Part shown: positions 37,613 through 47,283 of the stretch, in pieces
Layout: each line of letters opens with the position of its first letter
How positions within the stretch are numbered: position 1 is the first letter of the stretch
The notes under the pieces: model-generated
What the model saw: the letters and a program-made list of their open reading frames with translations, nothing else
Told to the model about the DNA's origin: nothing
Databases searched by the model: none
Assembly (NCBI RefSeq): GCF_003569915.1
Contig: NZ_KZ984463.1
Coordinates: 1 to 64,000, forward strand
DNA: 64,000 nucleotides
DNA from: Comamonas testosteroni
GTDB taxonomy: Bacteria > Pseudomonadota > Gammaproteobacteria > Burkholderiales > Burkholderiaceae_C
Reading direction: 5' to 3'
Position numbers and translations under genes: made by a program

Positions 37613-38016
37613 AGTTTGATTTTCCAGCCGTTCTTTTCCTTGACCGTTTTGACGCGCGAGACATCTTTTTTGTCATTCTTGAATGTGACCTGAATCTGCA
37701 AGGAGGCAGAATTTCCGTCAGATGCCAAATCCTGTTTCAGCACTTCCACTTTCGATAAACCGCCATTGGCATTGATTTGGGCCTGCCCCGTGGCCACCAC
37801 CATCTGAATCTTGGCCTTTGCCATCATCATTTCATTGGCGGCCACGCTCTCCAGTGCCACGCAGTCCACGGCTTTATCGACATTGCCATCGGAGACCGCG
37901 TCATAGAACTTCTTCACTACCGCCTCTGGGCTGCCGCCCGAAGAGCAAGCCACCAACCCCAGGGCCAGGCCCGACGCCAGGCTCAGTTCCAGATATTTTC
38001 TGCGTGATAAATTCAT
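37609..38016 (-). CDS. DUF4878-type lipoprotein
   Basis: The 135-residue protein has a lipoprotein signal: basic NLSRRKYLE, hydrophobic LSLASGLALGL and lipobox LVACSS with the acylated Cys near residue 23. The mature part, SPEAVVKKFYDAVSDGNVDKA, matches the DUF4878/NTF2-like lumicin-type domain seen in small bacterial lipoproteins, and ends GWKIKL. Start 38016 is chosen over 38058 for the signal. Function is unknown; coupling to the YiiX-like hydrolase gene suggests a joint envelope role. Confidence 0.8.
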   Translation of the reverse strand: MNLSRRKYLELSLASGLALGLVACSSGGSPEAVVKKFYDAVSDGNVDKAVDCVALESVAANEMMMAKAKIQMVVATGQAQINANGGLSKVEVLKQDLASDGNSASLQIQVTFKNDKKDVSRVKTVKEKNGWKIKL

Positions 38017-38170
38017 TGTCTCTCTCGTTGTGAAGTGATTAATCTGCGCCAAAGCCATTATTTCGGCGAAGCAAGCCCGATATTTTTACTGCATATTGCC
38101 CAGAAACCCAAAGCAATATCGACGAATATCTTTACCGTCACCACAGATTCACATTGGGGATCAGCAAAGA

Positions 38171-38198
38171 AAAAAGGCTCGCGAATCAGCGAGCCTTT
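38171..38198 (-). terminator. Rho-independent terminator after the Sel1-repeat gene
   Basis: AAAGGCTCGC and GCGAGCCTTT form the stem; on the minus strand a T run follows. Confidence 0.85.
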
Positions 38199-38228
38199 GG
38201 GTGTGAGTGCCGCTTTCAGGCGGTGCGC

Positions 38229-39545
38229 TTATTCCTTGACCGGTTTCCAAACCCGTGCTTCGCGCTCCACGCGGACACGGTCAGTGGGGTTGAGCTCCTG
38301 CTCAGCCGTCTGTACGCGACTTTGCAGCGATGGGTCTTGCTTGCTGGCAATCAGCAACCAGTAATAGGCCTTGCTCATGTCTTTTTCAACGCTCTGGCCG
38401 CCGGCATACATGGCCGCCAGATTGGACTGGGCCAGTGTGTAGCCCTGCTTGGCAGAGCGCTCAAACCAGCGTGCCGCCGTCGCCGGGTCCTGGGTCACGC
38501 CCTGGCCGTTGGCATAGAGAAAGCCCAGCGACGACTGCGCCGCCGCATTGCCCTGGTTGGCCGACTTGTCCAGCCATTGCGCGGCGCGCTGCAGATCTTG
38601 CGGCACCAGCGCGCCCACGGCATAGATCATGCCGGTGTTGTACTGGGCGTCGGCATGGCCTTTTTCGGCCGCCTCCTCAAACCAATGCAGCGCGGCGCGG
38701 CCATCTTCCTTGACGCCGCGACCGCCGGCCAGCATCACCCCCAGGCTGTACTGGCCCGCAGGCTCGCCACTTTGGGCCGAGCGCTCAAACCATTGCACGG
38801 CCTGCGCATCATCCTTGGGAACGCCACGACCTTCGGCATACATCAGGCCCAGGTTGTTCTGGGCAATGCCATCGCCCTGGTCTGCCGCCTTGCGGTACCA
38901 GTACACGGCCTGCTGCTCGCTCTGGCTCACGCCGCGGCCATTGGCATACATCACACCCAGATCGGACTGGGCGGGCGCATAGCCCTGGTCTGCCGACTTG
39001 CGATACCACTGCACGGCCAGCGACAGGTCCTGATTCACGCCTTTGCCAAAGCGGTAGCGCGAACCCAGCAGGTACTGGGCCTTGGCGTCGCCGGTCTGCG
39101 CGGCGGCGCGAATGCCTGCCAGCTCCTTGGCGTCCTCCGCCTGATCGGTCTTGGCGTTGCTGGGTGTCCAGTGCTCCAGCCCCATGGGCGCTGCCGCAGC
39201 CGCAGCGCCTGCGGCAGCGGCACGCCCGGCATGAGCACCTTTTCTGCCACTGGCCTTGCCAGCAGATCTGGCACTCGCTTTACCGGCAGCCGCTTTGCCG
39301 CCCTTGGCGGATTTAGCTGCCGCCGGGGCAGTTTTGCCCGAAGATTTGGGCGCTGACTTGGCCGCTGTACTGGTCTTGCCCTTGGCCACGGCAGGCAGGG
39401 CATGGCCGCCGCCGAGGGCCAGCGCGGCAGCCAGCACGCAGGCTTGTCCCCAGCGCCAGCCCACGGCGTGCATCACGTGCGCAGGCTGCGGGGCTAGCGA
39501 GGCCGCAGTTTCACTCTCGGATTGTTCGGTGTTGTTGGCTCTCAT
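38229..39545 (-). CDS. Sel1-like repeat (SLR) protein
   Basis: After an N-terminal region with one membrane-like stretch (VLAAALALGGGHALPAVA) and a Lys/Ala/Ser-rich linker (about 50-120), there are seven consecutive Sel1-like TPR units (AKAQYLLGSRYRFGKGVNQD and similar, about residues 155-410). Such solenoids hold protein partners, often at the envelope or periplasm. The 438-residue protein could be a signal-anchored or secreted protein; the position of the hydrophobic stretch some 25 residues in suggests a long N-region. The exact partner is unknown. Confidence 0.87.
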   Translation of the reverse strand: MRANNTEQSESETAASLAPQPAHVMHAVGWRWGQACVLAAALALGGGHALPAVAKGKTSTAAKSAPKSSGKTAPAAAKSAKGGKAAAGKASARSAGKASGRKGAHAGRAAAAGAAAAAAPMGLEHWTPSNAKTDQAEDAKELAGIRAAAQTGDAKAQYLLGSRYRFGKGVNQDLSLAVQWYRKSADQGYAPAQSDLGVMYANGRGVSQSEQQAVYWYRKAADQGDGIAQNNLGLMYAEGRGVPKDDAQAVQWFERSAQSGEPAGQYSLGVMLAGGRGVKEDGRAALHWFEEAAEKGHADAQYNTGMIYAVGALVPQDLQRAAQWLDKSANQGNAAAQSSLGFLYANGQGVTQDPATAARWFERSAKQGYTLAQSNLAAMYAGGQSVEKDMSKAYYWLLIASKQDPSLQSRVQTAEQELNPTDRVRVEREARVWKPVKE

Positions 39546-39882
39546 AACTCACATTTTTGCAGCAAATAGCCGAAGCAGGGCGTGACTTTACTGACTGTTG
39601 ACACTTGTAAAGATCACAAAACGCTGATTGAACAAAAATTCATTGAAAAGCCGCCTACTGTCCAATTGACATACAGGTAGACAGCTATGAATTTTGATGA
39701 ATATGGGTCTACCGACAGCCGCATCAAGAGCCCAGCTTCATGACATCGAAAATCACGATGAAGGCCATCTCCAAGAATTAACCATCGCGAAACGCGACAT
39801 CTCATTCAAAGATGGATAAAGCAGTGTTTATCGGTAAAAATGCTGAAAACTTCTCGAAACGAGAAGACTTAAGTTAGCCCAC
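39546..39882. other. AT-rich intergenic region between the Sel1 and LysR genes
   Basis: This 337-base gap is clearly AT-richer than its surroundings and must carry the divergent promoters of both genes. I see no convincing gene or terminator. A 63-codon minus-strand frame at 39614-39805 lacks a coding pattern. Confidence 0.6.
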
Positions 39883-40854
39883 ATGAAGAATTCAGAGCGC
39901 AGTTTTGCGCGCCGCATCGATCTCACCTCGCTACAGCTGTTTGTCGCCGTGTGCGAACTGGGCAGCATTGGCCGCGCTGCAGAGCGCGAATTCATTGCCG
40001 CCTCGGCCGTGAGCAAGCGCCTGTCCGACCTGGAAGCCACGGTGGACACCGCCCTGCTCTACCGCCACAGCCGTGGCGTGACGCTGACCCCCGCTGGCGA
40101 GAGCCTGCTGCACCATGCCCGCAATGTGCTGTATGGACTGGAGCGCATGCAGGGTGAGCTGTCCGAGTACGCCGACGGCGTGCGCGGCCATGTGCGCATG
40201 CACGCCAATATGTCGGCCATCGTGCAGTTTCTGCCCGAAGACCTGGGCGCGTTTGCCAAGGAACACAGCCAGATCAAGATTGATCTGCAGGAACATTTAA
40301 GCCCTGATGTGCTGAGCGCCGTGGCGGAAGGCACGGCCGATATCGGCATCTGCACGCTGGGCAATATCCGCAGCAGCGAAGCCAATCAGGCCACCGTGCA
40401 GCTGACCCAGGGCAATGTGCCACTGCAATACCGCACCTACCGTGAAGACCGCCTGCTGGTGGTGGTGCCCGAGCGCCATGCGCTGGCCTCGCGCGAAAGC
40501 GTGGCGTTTTCTGAAGTGCTGGAGTGGGACATCGTCAGCCTGCATGCGGGCTCGTCCATCAGCCTGGCCATGCGCGCCGCAGCGGCCACCGCCGGCCATG
40601 CACTGCACCAGCGCATTCAGGTCACCAGCCTGGACGCCATGTGCCGCATGATCGACAACGGCCTGGGCATTGGCCTGCTGCCCGATCGCGCCTTCGAGCT
40701 GATGCATGGCGTGGGCCATCTGCGCGCCGTGCAACTGACCGACGACTGGGCGCGCCGCGAACTTTGCGTGGTGGCCCGCGACTTTGAGGCGCTGCCGGTG
40801 ACCACGCGCCTGCTGGTCGACCACCTGTGCCCCGCCAGCGCCAAGGCTGCCTGA
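39883..40854 (+). CDS. LysR family transcriptional regulator
   Basis: The 323-residue protein has the N-terminal LysR helix-turn-helix ([20 protein letters not shown], then [15 protein letters not shown]), followed by the two-lobed effector domain. LysR regulators usually bind upstream of a target gene and respond to a small metabolite. It lies 61 bases before leuC on the same strand and so may control leucine synthesis or simply be neighbour. The DNA upstream has no clear LysR box that I could fix. Confidence 0.92.
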   Translation: MKNSERSFARRIDLTSLQLFVAVCELGSIGRAAEREFIAASAVSKRLSDLEATVDTALLYRHSRGVTLTPAGESLLHHARNVLYGLERMQGELSEYADGVRGHVRMHANMSAIVQFLPEDLGAFAKEHSQIKIDLQEHLSPDVLSAVAEGTADIGICTLGNIRSSEANQATVQLTQGNVPLQYRTYREDRLLVVVPERHALASRESVAFSEVLEWDIVSLHAGSSISLAMRAAAATAGHALHQRIQVTSLDAMCRMIDNGLGIGLLPDRAFELMHGVGHLRAVQLTDDWARRELCVVARDFEALPVTTRLLVDHLCPASAKAA

Positions 40855-40915
40855 GACAAGCCGAACCACAAAAATTCATCACCCAACAAACCTTACTCAC
40901 GAGAGCAATACCACC

Positions 40916-42337
40916 ATGGGACGCACCCTCTACGACAAGATTTTTGACGAGCACGTCGTTCATACCGAAGAAGACGGCACCTCCATCCTCTATATCGACC
41001 GTCATCTGGTGCACGAAGTGACCAGCCCGCAAGCCTTTGAAGGCCTGCGCGAAGCCGGTCGCAAGCTGTGGCGCGTCAGCTCCGTCGTGGCGACTGCCGA
41101 CCACAACACCCCTACCGATGGCTGGGAGCGTGGCTACGACGGCATTGCCGACCCGATCAGCAAAGAGCAGATCGTCACGCTCAACAGCAATATTGCGGAA
41201 TTCGGCTCGGCTGCCTTCTTCCCCTTCATGGACAAGGGCCAGGGCATTGTTCACGTCATGGGCCCCGAGCAAGGCGCAACCCTGCCCGGCATGACCGTGG
41301 TCTGCGGCGACAGCCACACCTCCACCCACGGCGCTTTTGGCGCACTGGCCCACGGCATCGGCACCTCTGAGGTCGAGCACGTGATGGCCACGCAAACGTT
41401 GCTGGCCAAGAAGGCCAAGAACATGCTGGTCAAGGTCAATGGCAAGGTCGCTCCCGGCATCACCGCCAAGGACATCGTGCTGGCCATCATCGGCAAGATC
41501 GGCACGGCTGGCGGCACGGGCTACACCATCGAGTTTGCGGGCGAAGCGATTCGTGACCTCTCTATCGAAGGCCGCATGACCGTCTGCAATATGGCCATTG
41601 AAGGCGGCGCACGCGCTGGCCTGGTCGCTGTGGACGACAAGACCATTGCCTATGTGAAGGGCCGCCCTCTGGCCCCCACCGGCGCAGAATGGGATGCCGC
41701 CGTCGCTTACTGGAAAACTCTGCACTCCGATGCCGACGCAAAATTTGACCGTGTGGTGGAACTGAACGCCGCCGAGATCGTGCCCCAGGTGACCTGGGGC
41801 ACCAGCCCTGAGATGGTGCTGGGCGTGGACGCTGTGGTGCCTGATCCCGACAAGGAAAAGGACAGCAACAAGCGCGGCGCGATCGAGCGCGCGCTGACCT
41901 ATATGAATCTGGAACCCGGCAAGCCCTTGAACGATATCTTCGTGGACAAGGTCTTCATCGGTTCCTGCACCAACAGCCGCATCGAAGACATGCGCGAAGC
42001 CGCTGCTGTGGTGAAGAAACTGGGCCAGAAGGTCGCCAAGAACATCAAGCTGGCCATGGTCGTGCCCGGCTCCGGTCTGGTGAAGGCGCAAGCCGAAGCC
42101 GAAGGTCTGGACAAGATTTTTGTGGCCGCAGGCTTTGAGTGGCGTGAACCCGGCTGCTCCATGTGCCTGGCCATGAATGCCGACCGTCTGGAGCCCGGCG
42201 AACGCTGTGCATCGACGTCCAACCGCAACTTTGAAGGCCGTCAGGGCGCCGGTGGCCGCACCCATCTGGTCAGCCCAGCAATGGCCGCTGCGGCCGCCAT
42301 CCACGGCCACTTTGTCGACATTAGAAAATTCGCGTAA
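40916..42337 (+). CDS. leuC: 3-isopropylmalate dehydratase large subunit
   Basis: LeuC, with LeuD, isomerises 2- to 3-isopropylmalate in leucine synthesis. The 473-residue aconitase-type protein shows the [4Fe-4S] ligands in [31 protein letters not shown] and [11 protein letters not shown], which are diagnostic. It is the first gene of leuC-leuD and lies downstream of LysR. Confidence 0.98.
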   Translation: MGRTLYDKIFDEHVVHTEEDGTSILYIDRHLVHEVTSPQAFEGLREAGRKLWRVSSVVATADHNTPTDGWERGYDGIADPISKEQIVTLNSNIAEFGSAAFFPFMDKGQGIVHVMGPEQGATLPGMTVVCGDSHTSTHGAFGALAHGIGTSEVEHVMATQTLLAKKAKNMLVKVNGKVAPGITAKDIVLAIIGKIGTAGGTGYTIEFAGEAIRDLSIEGRMTVCNMAIEGGARAGLVAVDDKTIAYVKGRPLAPTGAEWDAAVAYWKTLHSDADAKFDRVVELNAAEIVPQVTWGTSPEMVLGVDAVVPDPDKEKDSNKRGAIERALTYMNLEPGKPLNDIFVDKVFIGSCTNSRIEDMREAAAVVKKLGQKVAKNIKLAMVVPGSGLVKAQAEAEGLDKIFVAAGFEWREPGCSMCLAMNADRLEPGERCASTSNRNFEGRQGAGGRTHLVSPAMAAAAAIHGHFVDIRKFA

Positions 42338-42369
42338 GTCGCCAAGACACAAGATTCTGGAATCACACC

Positions 42370-43026
42370 ATGCAGAAATTCACCGTGCACAAGGGCCTTG
42401 TCGCCCCCATGGACCGCGAGAACGTCGACACCGACGCCATCATTCCCAAGCAGTTCCTGAAGTCCATCAAGAAGACCGGCTTTGGCCCCAATCTGTTTGA
42501 TGAATGGCGCTATCTGGATCAGCCCGGCCAGCCCGGCGTGCCTGAATCCAGCCGCAAGCCCAACCCCGACTTTGTGCTGAACCAGCCCCGCTACAAAGGC
42601 GCGAGCGTGCTGCTCGCCCGCAAGAACTTTGGCTGCGGCTCCAGCCGCGAGCACGCCCCCTGGGCACTGGACCAGTACGGCTTCCGCGCCATTCTGGCCC
42701 CCAGCTTTGCCGATATCTTCTTCAACAACAGCTTCAAGAACGGCCTGCTGCCTATCGTGTTGCCCGAGTCGGTGATCGATCAACTGTTCAACGAAGTCGC
42801 AGCCTTCCCCGGCTATGAGCTGACGATTGATCTGGAGCGCCAGGTCATCGTGCGCCCTCAGGGTGAAGAAATTCCGTTCGACGTGATCGCCTTTCGCAAG
42901 TACTGCCTGCTCAACGGCTTTGACGATATCGGCCTGACGCTGCGCCATCAGGACAAGATCAAGGCTTTTGAATCTGAACGTCTCGCACAAAAGCCCTGGT
43001 TGGCTCACACATTAGTTCAACGATAA
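42370..43026 (+). CDS. leuD: 3-isopropylmalate dehydratase small subunit
   Basis: LeuD is the swivelling domain of isopropylmalate isomerase. The 218-residue protein starts [21 protein letters not shown] in part and shows [15 protein letters not shown], the family signature. The gap to leuC is 32 bases. The stop TAA is immediately followed by a GC-rich palindromic element. Confidence 0.98.
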   Translation: MQKFTVHKGLVAPMDRENVDTDAIIPKQFLKSIKKTGFGPNLFDEWRYLDQPGQPGVPESSRKPNPDFVLNQPRYKGASVLLARKNFGCGSSREHAPWALDQYGFRAILAPSFADIFFNNSFKNGLLPIVLPESVIDQLFNEVAAFPGYELTIDLERQVIVRPQGEEIPFDVIAFRKYCLLNGFDDIGLTLRHQDKIKAFESERLAQKPWLAHTLVQR

Positions 43027-43134
43027 CCCCCTGAGCCGCTTTGCCTAGGCGGCCCCGCGGCTTTCCCCAAGGGGGACGACGGCCTTTGCCGCGAGGCGGC
43101 TCTTGCTGACCGCCTCTCACTTGGGGTGTGCCTG
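43027..43134 (+). repeat. GC-rich palindromic post-stop element, copy 2 (after leuD)
   Basis: It starts CCCCCTGAGCCGCTTTGCC at the first base after TAA, then CCCCAAGGGGGACGACGGCC, GCCGCGAGGCGGCTCTTGCT and ends GGGGTGTGCCTG. An AT-rich tail (to about 43255, ending CAGCTATCAAATT) resembles the other repeat family. Confidence 0.8.
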
Positions 43135-43258
43135 TTTTTAAATTGCTACCAATAAATGAGCTGCAAGCCTCAGTAAAACATTCAATTCAGTCTGAAATCG
43201 AGCTGAACTCTATGAATATCTCAGGCAAACAGCTATCAAATTAAATCAAAGGAACATC

Positions 43259-44332
43259 ATGAAGATTGCAGTTTTGCCTGGTGATGGCATTGGTCCCGAA
43301 ATCGTTGCAGAAGCCGTCAAGGTGCTCGAAGCCCTGAACCTGGGCCTGCAAATGGAAACCGCCCCCGTGGGCGGCGCTGGCTACGAAGCCGCTGGCCACC
43401 CCCTGCCTCCTGCCACGCTGAAGCTGGCTCAGGAAGCCGACGCCATTCTGTTTGGCGCCGTGGGCGACTGGAAGTACGACACGCTGGACCGTCCTCTGCG
43501 CCCCGAGCAAGCCATTCTGGGCCTGCGCAAGGCTCTGGGCCTGTTCGCCAACTTCCGCCCCGCCATCTGCTACAAGGAACTGACCCACGCATCCAGCCTC
43601 AAGCCCGAGCTGGTCGCTGGCCTCGACATCCTCATCATCCGTGAACTGACGGGTGATATCTATTTCGGTCAGCCCCGCGGCCGCCGCACGGCTCCCGATG
43701 GTCACTTCCCCGGTGCTGAAGAAGCTTTCGACACCATGCGCTATTCGCGCCCCGAGATCGAGCGCATCGCCCATGTGGCGTTCCAGGCCGCCCAGAAGCG
43801 CAACAAGCGCGTAACCAGCGTGGACAAGTCCAATGTGCTGGAAACCTTCCAGCTATGGAAGGACGTGGTCACCGAAGTCGCCAAGCAGTACCCCGATGTG
43901 GCCCTGGACCATATGTACGTGGACAACGCCGCCATGCAGCTGGTCAAGGAACCCAAGCGCTTTGACGTGGTGGTGACCGGCAATATGTTTGGCGACATCC
44001 TGTCCGACGAAGCCTCCATGCTGACCGGCTCCATCGGCATGCTGCCTTCCGCGTCGCTCAACGACAAGAAGCAAGGTCTGTACGAACCCAGCCACGGCTC
44101 GGCTCCCGACATCGCTGGCAAGGGCATTGCCAACCCGTTGGCCACCATCCTGTCCGCCGCCATGATGCTGCGCTTCTCGCTGAACCAGGAAGCGGCTGCA
44201 CAAAAGATCGAAGCCGCCGTGCAAAAGGTGCTGGCCGACGGTCTGCGCACTGCCGACATCTACAGCGAAGGCACGACCAAGGTCACGACCGCTCAGATGG
44301 GCGATGCTGTGGTCAAGGCGCTGCAGGCCTGA
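43259..44332 (+). CDS. leuB: 3-isopropylmalate dehydrogenase
   Basis: LeuB oxidises and decarboxylates 3-isopropylmalate to 2-ketoisocaproate, using NAD. The 357-residue protein begins [20 protein letters not shown] and shows the family segments [37 protein letters not shown] and [19 protein letters not shown]. It is separated from leuD by 232 bases containing the two repeats. A terminator follows. Confidence 0.98.
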   Translation: MKIAVLPGDGIGPEIVAEAVKVLEALNLGLQMETAPVGGAGYEAAGHPLPPATLKLAQEADAILFGAVGDWKYDTLDRPLRPEQAILGLRKALGLFANFRPAICYKELTHASSLKPELVAGLDILIIRELTGDIYFGQPRGRRTAPDGHFPGAEEAFDTMRYSRPEIERIAHVAFQAAQKRNKRVTSVDKSNVLETFQLWKDVVTEVAKQYPDVALDHMYVDNAAMQLVKEPKRFDVVVTGNMFGDILSDEASMLTGSIGMLPSASLNDKKQGLYEPSHGSAPDIAGKGIANPLATILSAAMMLRFSLNQEAAAQKIEAAVQKVLADGLRTADIYSEGTTKVTTAQMGDAVVKALQA

Positions 44333-44377
44333 AGCGAAGGCTGCTACCATGCAGCAGGCCTAGCCTGCTAACCGCAC

Positions 44378-44410
44378 AAGCCGGCTCGATATTCATCGAA
44401 CCGGCTTTTT
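44378..44410 (+). terminator. Rho-independent terminator after leuB
   Basis: AAGCCGGCTCGAT and ATCGAACCGGCTT form a 13-base stem with one mismatch, followed by TTT. Confidence 0.8.
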
Positions 44411-44429
44411 GCTTTCAACTGAAAGAACC

Positions 44430-45803
44430 ATGCCCACCGTTCTGAGCCTGCTGCCCAATCGTCCTGTGGCGGGACTGCTTGAAAACCATGCCAATTACGC
44501 GAAGCTTCACAGTTACAAGCATATAGAGGTTGACGGCACCCATATCTATGGAGAGCGTCAGCAAGCGCTCCATCGCTATCACTGCATCTACCAGCAATTG
44601 CTGTCAATGGCGGACGGTGATCTGCTGCTGGTGCTTGATGTGTTTACCGTGGTCTACCAGCCCCATGCCCTCGAAGCCGTGGCGAAGGGGCATGACAGCA
44701 TCGTCTCCCGGCAAAACCCCAACCTTGAGCTGGCCCTCAGCAGCGGCATGATTTTGCGCAGCACCGCAGCCGTCAAGGAGCAGCTCCGCGCTCTGGTGCA
44801 GCGCCTGGGCCAATGGGCCATGTTTCTGCCAGAGTTGAGCGCACAGCCAGAAGGACAACTGCTCAACGATTTCTTTCCTGCCCGCAATTTCACGCTGCGC
44901 CAGGAAAACGGCTATTTCCCCTGCATCCAGGTCCTGTGGGACGACACATCCGCGCTGGACGGACTGCGCGGCGCACTGCCCTTGGTCGCCTGCCACGCTC
45001 CGCAATGGCAGCAGCGTCAAGGTATCTGGGCACCACATCCCGATTACGACTTTCGTTATGTTCAGGCCCTGCTGCTCGAAGCGGCTTCGCTGGGCAGCAA
45101 GCCACACGGCTTTGCTCACGACTTCGCCTTGGCGGCCCGGAGTCAGCCCGAAGCAGCCATGCACGTCAATGAGAGTGCAGACATTGCCTTCGTCTCTCTC
45201 TACACCCCCAATATCGCTGGCTACGGAAGCATTCACGAGCGCAGCCTGCTTCAATATTGTGAGCACCATGGCTACGGCTACCACGTGTACCGCGATGCCC
45301 CGAATTTTCTGCCCGCCTCCGTCACCGCCAACTGGGCCAAGGCCCATTTGATTCGCCATCACCTGGCCCAGCACCGCTATGTGCTGTGGATCGATGCGGA
45401 CATTCTTGCCATCAACCAATCGCAGGGCGTGGAAGATCTGCTGCAGGAGCGCGACTTCATCGTCGGCATGGACCATACGGCCTGGGCCATCAACTCCTGC
45501 GTCTTCGGCGCGCGCAACACGCCCGAGATGCGCCAGTTTTTCGACGCCCTGTGCGCACGTATCGAATCCGTCGATGACAAGACCAGCGTCTATGCCAGCG
45601 GTGGTGACCAACAGATCCTGCAACAGGAAATGCTTGCCGCAGGCATGGTCAATGCCCAATACGTGGTGGATGCCATCAGTCTGGGTACGTCGCCCGTCTA
45701 CGCCAAGCCCGAGCACCGCTTCGTGCATTTCCCCGCACAGCACAACCATTACCGGGCCGCGTCCATGCGGGCCTGGCAACCTTTGACGACGCCAAAGCCT
45801 TGA
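44430..45803 (+). CDS. Two-domain glycosyltransferase-like protein
   Basis: The 457-residue protein seems to hold two related GT-A-like halves. The C-terminal half (about 245-457) starts IAFVSLYTPNIAGYGSIHER and carries the metal-binding DxD in HRYVLWIDADILAINQS, then FIVGMDHTAWAINSCVFGAR and GGDQQILQQEM, as in galactosyltransferases of the GT34 (GMA12/MNN10) and related families. The N-terminal half has the parallel DGDLLLVLDVFTVVYQP and LELALSSGMILRST, but the DxD is DVF, so it looks inactive. There is no signal peptide. ATG 44430 is preferred over TTG 44409. It lies alone between leuB and asd. Donor and acceptor are unknown. Confidence 0.75.
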   Translation: MPTVLSLLPNRPVAGLLENHANYAKLHSYKHIEVDGTHIYGERQQALHRYHCIYQQLLSMADGDLLLVLDVFTVVYQPHALEAVAKGHDSIVSRQNPNLELALSSGMILRSTAAVKEQLRALVQRLGQWAMFLPELSAQPEGQLLNDFFPARNFTLRQENGYFPCIQVLWDDTSALDGLRGALPLVACHAPQWQQRQGIWAPHPDYDFRYVQALLLEAASLGSKPHGFAHDFALAARSQPEAAMHVNESADIAFVSLYTPNIAGYGSIHERSLLQYCEHHGYGYHVYRDAPNFLPASVTANWAKAHLIRHHLAQHRYVLWIDADILAINQSQGVEDLLQERDFIVGMDHTAWAINSCVFGARNTPEMRQFFDALCARIESVDDKTSVYASGGDQQILQQEMLAAGMVNAQYVVDAISLGTSPVYAKPEHRFVHFPAQHNHYRAASMRAWQPLTTPKP

Positions 45804-45830
45804 AAGAGCAGATTTTTCTCGCTTTCCCGC

Positions 45831-45894
45831 GATGAAAACATCATTTCGTCAAAAAATACTTCAATATTTTGACGAAATGACCAAATATTTCATC
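45831..45894. promoter_or_regulatory. AT-rich nested inverted repeat downstream of the GT-like gene
   Basis: A perfect 14-base inverted repeat TCATTTCGTCAAAA (45841-45854) and TTTTGACGAAATGA (45867-45880) is enclosed by an outer GATGAAA (45831-45837) and TTTCATC (45888-45894). It has the form of an operator or weak terminator; there is no long T run after it. Confidence 0.5.
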
Positions 45895-45943
45895 ACATCT
45901 ATTCAGCACAGGGTTCTTCATCCTCGCTAGAATCCCAGCTGTC

Positions 45944-46042
45944 ATGTTTGCCGCACACTCGTTCTTCACCCCCATCGCTGCCTCCGCAATCGCTGCGGTT
46001 GCTGCCGTGCGCGCAATCACCATTAAGACGATTACAGGCTGA
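45944..46042 (+). CDS. Putative asd leader peptide (32 aa)
   Basis: The frame runs ATG TTT GCC to TGA over 33 codons. Its last part encodes Arg-Ala-Ile-Thr-Ile-Lys-Thr-Ile-Thr-Gly-stop (codons ATC ACC ATT AAG ACG ATT ACA at 46016-46036). All seven of those are end products of the aspartate pathway, in which asd is the shared step, so the frame has the content of an attenuation leader such as E. coli thrL. A -10-like TAGAAT (45928-45933) would start RNA about 4 bases before the ATG, so the message would be almost leaderless; no SD is visible. Identity as leader is inference. Confidence 0.5.
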   Translation: MFAAHSFFTPIAASAIAAVAAVRAITIKTITG

Positions 46043-46052
46043 CCCAGCCCGG

Positions 46053-46128
46053 TTCGTCGTGCGCCCTTTCCGGCTCAGACGAGCCGGACGAAGCAGTCGA
46101 AAACAACGGTTTTCAAAACTGAAAGGGC
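46053..46128 (+). promoter_or_regulatory. Candidate asd translational attenuator structure
   Basis: Helix A pairs TTCGTC (46053-46058) with GACGAA (46087-46092) around the hairpin TCCGGCTC/GAGCCGGA (46069-46076, 46081-46088). Helix B pairs GCCCTTTC (46063-46070) with GAAAGGGC (46121-46128), which contains the asd SD (AAAGGG, 7 bases from ATG). A and B cannot coexist. A also begins 11 bases after the leader stop, where a terminating ribosome would cover it. No T run is present, so control would act on translation. Confidence 0.45.
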
Positions 46129-46134
46129 ATTCAA

Positions 46135-47247
46135 ATGAGCAAGCAACTGGTTGGTTTGGTAGGTTGGCGCGGCATGGTCGGATCCGTGCTGATGGATCGC
46201 ATGCAGGCTGAAGGCGACTTCGAGCTGATCGAGCCCGTGTTCTTCTCCACCTCCAATGCAGGTGGCAAGGCCCCCGAAATGGCCAAGCTGCACACCCAGC
46301 TCAAGGATGCCAACGACATCGCCGAGCTGTCCAAGTGCGACGTCATCATCACCTGCCAGGGCGGTGACTACACCAAGGAAGTCTTCCCCAAGATCCGCGC
46401 CGCTGGCTGGAACGGCCACTGGATCGACGCTGCTTCTTCGCTGCGCATGGAAGATGACGCCGTCATCGTGCTCGACCCCGTCAATGACGACCTGATCAAG
46501 TCCAAGCTGGCCGCTGGCGGCAAGAACTGGATTGGCGGCAACTGCACCAACTCCATCTTGCTGATGGGTCTGGGCGGCCTGTTCAAGGCGGGCCTGGTGG
46601 AATGGGTGTCTTCCATGACATATCAGGCCGCTTCGGGCGGCGGTGCCAACCACATGCGCGAACTGCTCAAGGGCATGGGCGTGGTGCACGCTGCCGTGGC
46701 CGAAGAGCTGCAGACCCCTGCCTCCGCGATTCTGGAAATCGACCGCAAGGTGGCCACCACCATCCGTGAAGACGTGCCCACCGAATTCTTTGGCGCACCT
46801 CTGGCCGGCGGCCTGATCCCCTGGATCGACGTGCAGTTGCCCAATGGTCAATCCAAGGAAGAGTGGAAGGGCCAGGCGGAAGTCAACAAGATCCTGGGCA
46901 CCGAAGCCACCATCCCCGTGGACGGTCTGTGCGTGCGCATCGGCGCCATGCGCTGCCACTCGCTGGCTCTGACCTTGAAGCTCAAGAAGGACCTCCCCCT
47001 GGAAGAAATCGAAGCGCTGATCAAGGGCGGCAACCCTTGGGTCAAGTTCGTCGCCAATGACCGCGCCCTCACCGTCAAGGAGCTGACCCCAGCGGCCACC
47101 ACCGGCGGCCTGGAAGTGGCCGTGGGCCGGGTGCGCAAGCTGAACATGGGTCCGGAATATGTCTCCGCCTTCGTGATCGGCGACCAGTTGCTGTGGGGTG
47201 CTGCCGAGCCTCTGCGCCGCATGCTGCGCATTCTGCTGGCTGCCTGA
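46135..47247 (+). CDS. asd: Aspartate-semialdehyde dehydrogenase
   Basis: Asd reduces aspartyl phosphate to aspartate semialdehyde, the branch point to Lys, Thr, Met, Ile and diaminopimelate. The 370-residue proteobacterial form begins [20 protein letters not shown] and has the active-site Cys in [13 protein letters not shown] and [16 protein letters not shown]. The SD AAAGGG lies 7 bases before ATG. It stands alone between leader region and terminator; hom and thrC are elsewhere in the window. Confidence 0.98.
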   Translation: MSKQLVGLVGWRGMVGSVLMDRMQAEGDFELIEPVFFSTSNAGGKAPEMAKLHTQLKDANDIAELSKCDVIITCQGGDYTKEVFPKIRAAGWNGHWIDAASSLRMEDDAVIVLDPVNDDLIKSKLAAGGKNWIGGNCTNSILLMGLGGLFKAGLVEWVSSMTYQAASGGGANHMRELLKGMGVVHAAVAEELQTPASAILEIDRKVATTIREDVPTEFFGAPLAGGLIPWIDVQLPNGQSKEEWKGQAEVNKILGTEATIPVDGLCVRIGAMRCHSLALTLKLKKDLPLEEIEALIKGGNPWVKFVANDRALTVKELTPAATTGGLEVAVGRVRKLNMGPEYVSAFVIGDQLLWGAAEPLRRMLRILLAA

Positions 47248-47283
47248 GCCTTTAAAAACCCAGCGCTGGCTTGAGCCAGCTCA

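Noticed and set aside
39614..39805. 63-codon minus-strand frame in the AT-rich gap
   Set aside because: No SD, no coding bias and an AT-rich context in which such frames arise by chance.
40622..42352. 576-codon minus-strand frame opposite leuC and the LysR end
   Set aside because: Shadow frame crossing two real genes; no SD or domain.
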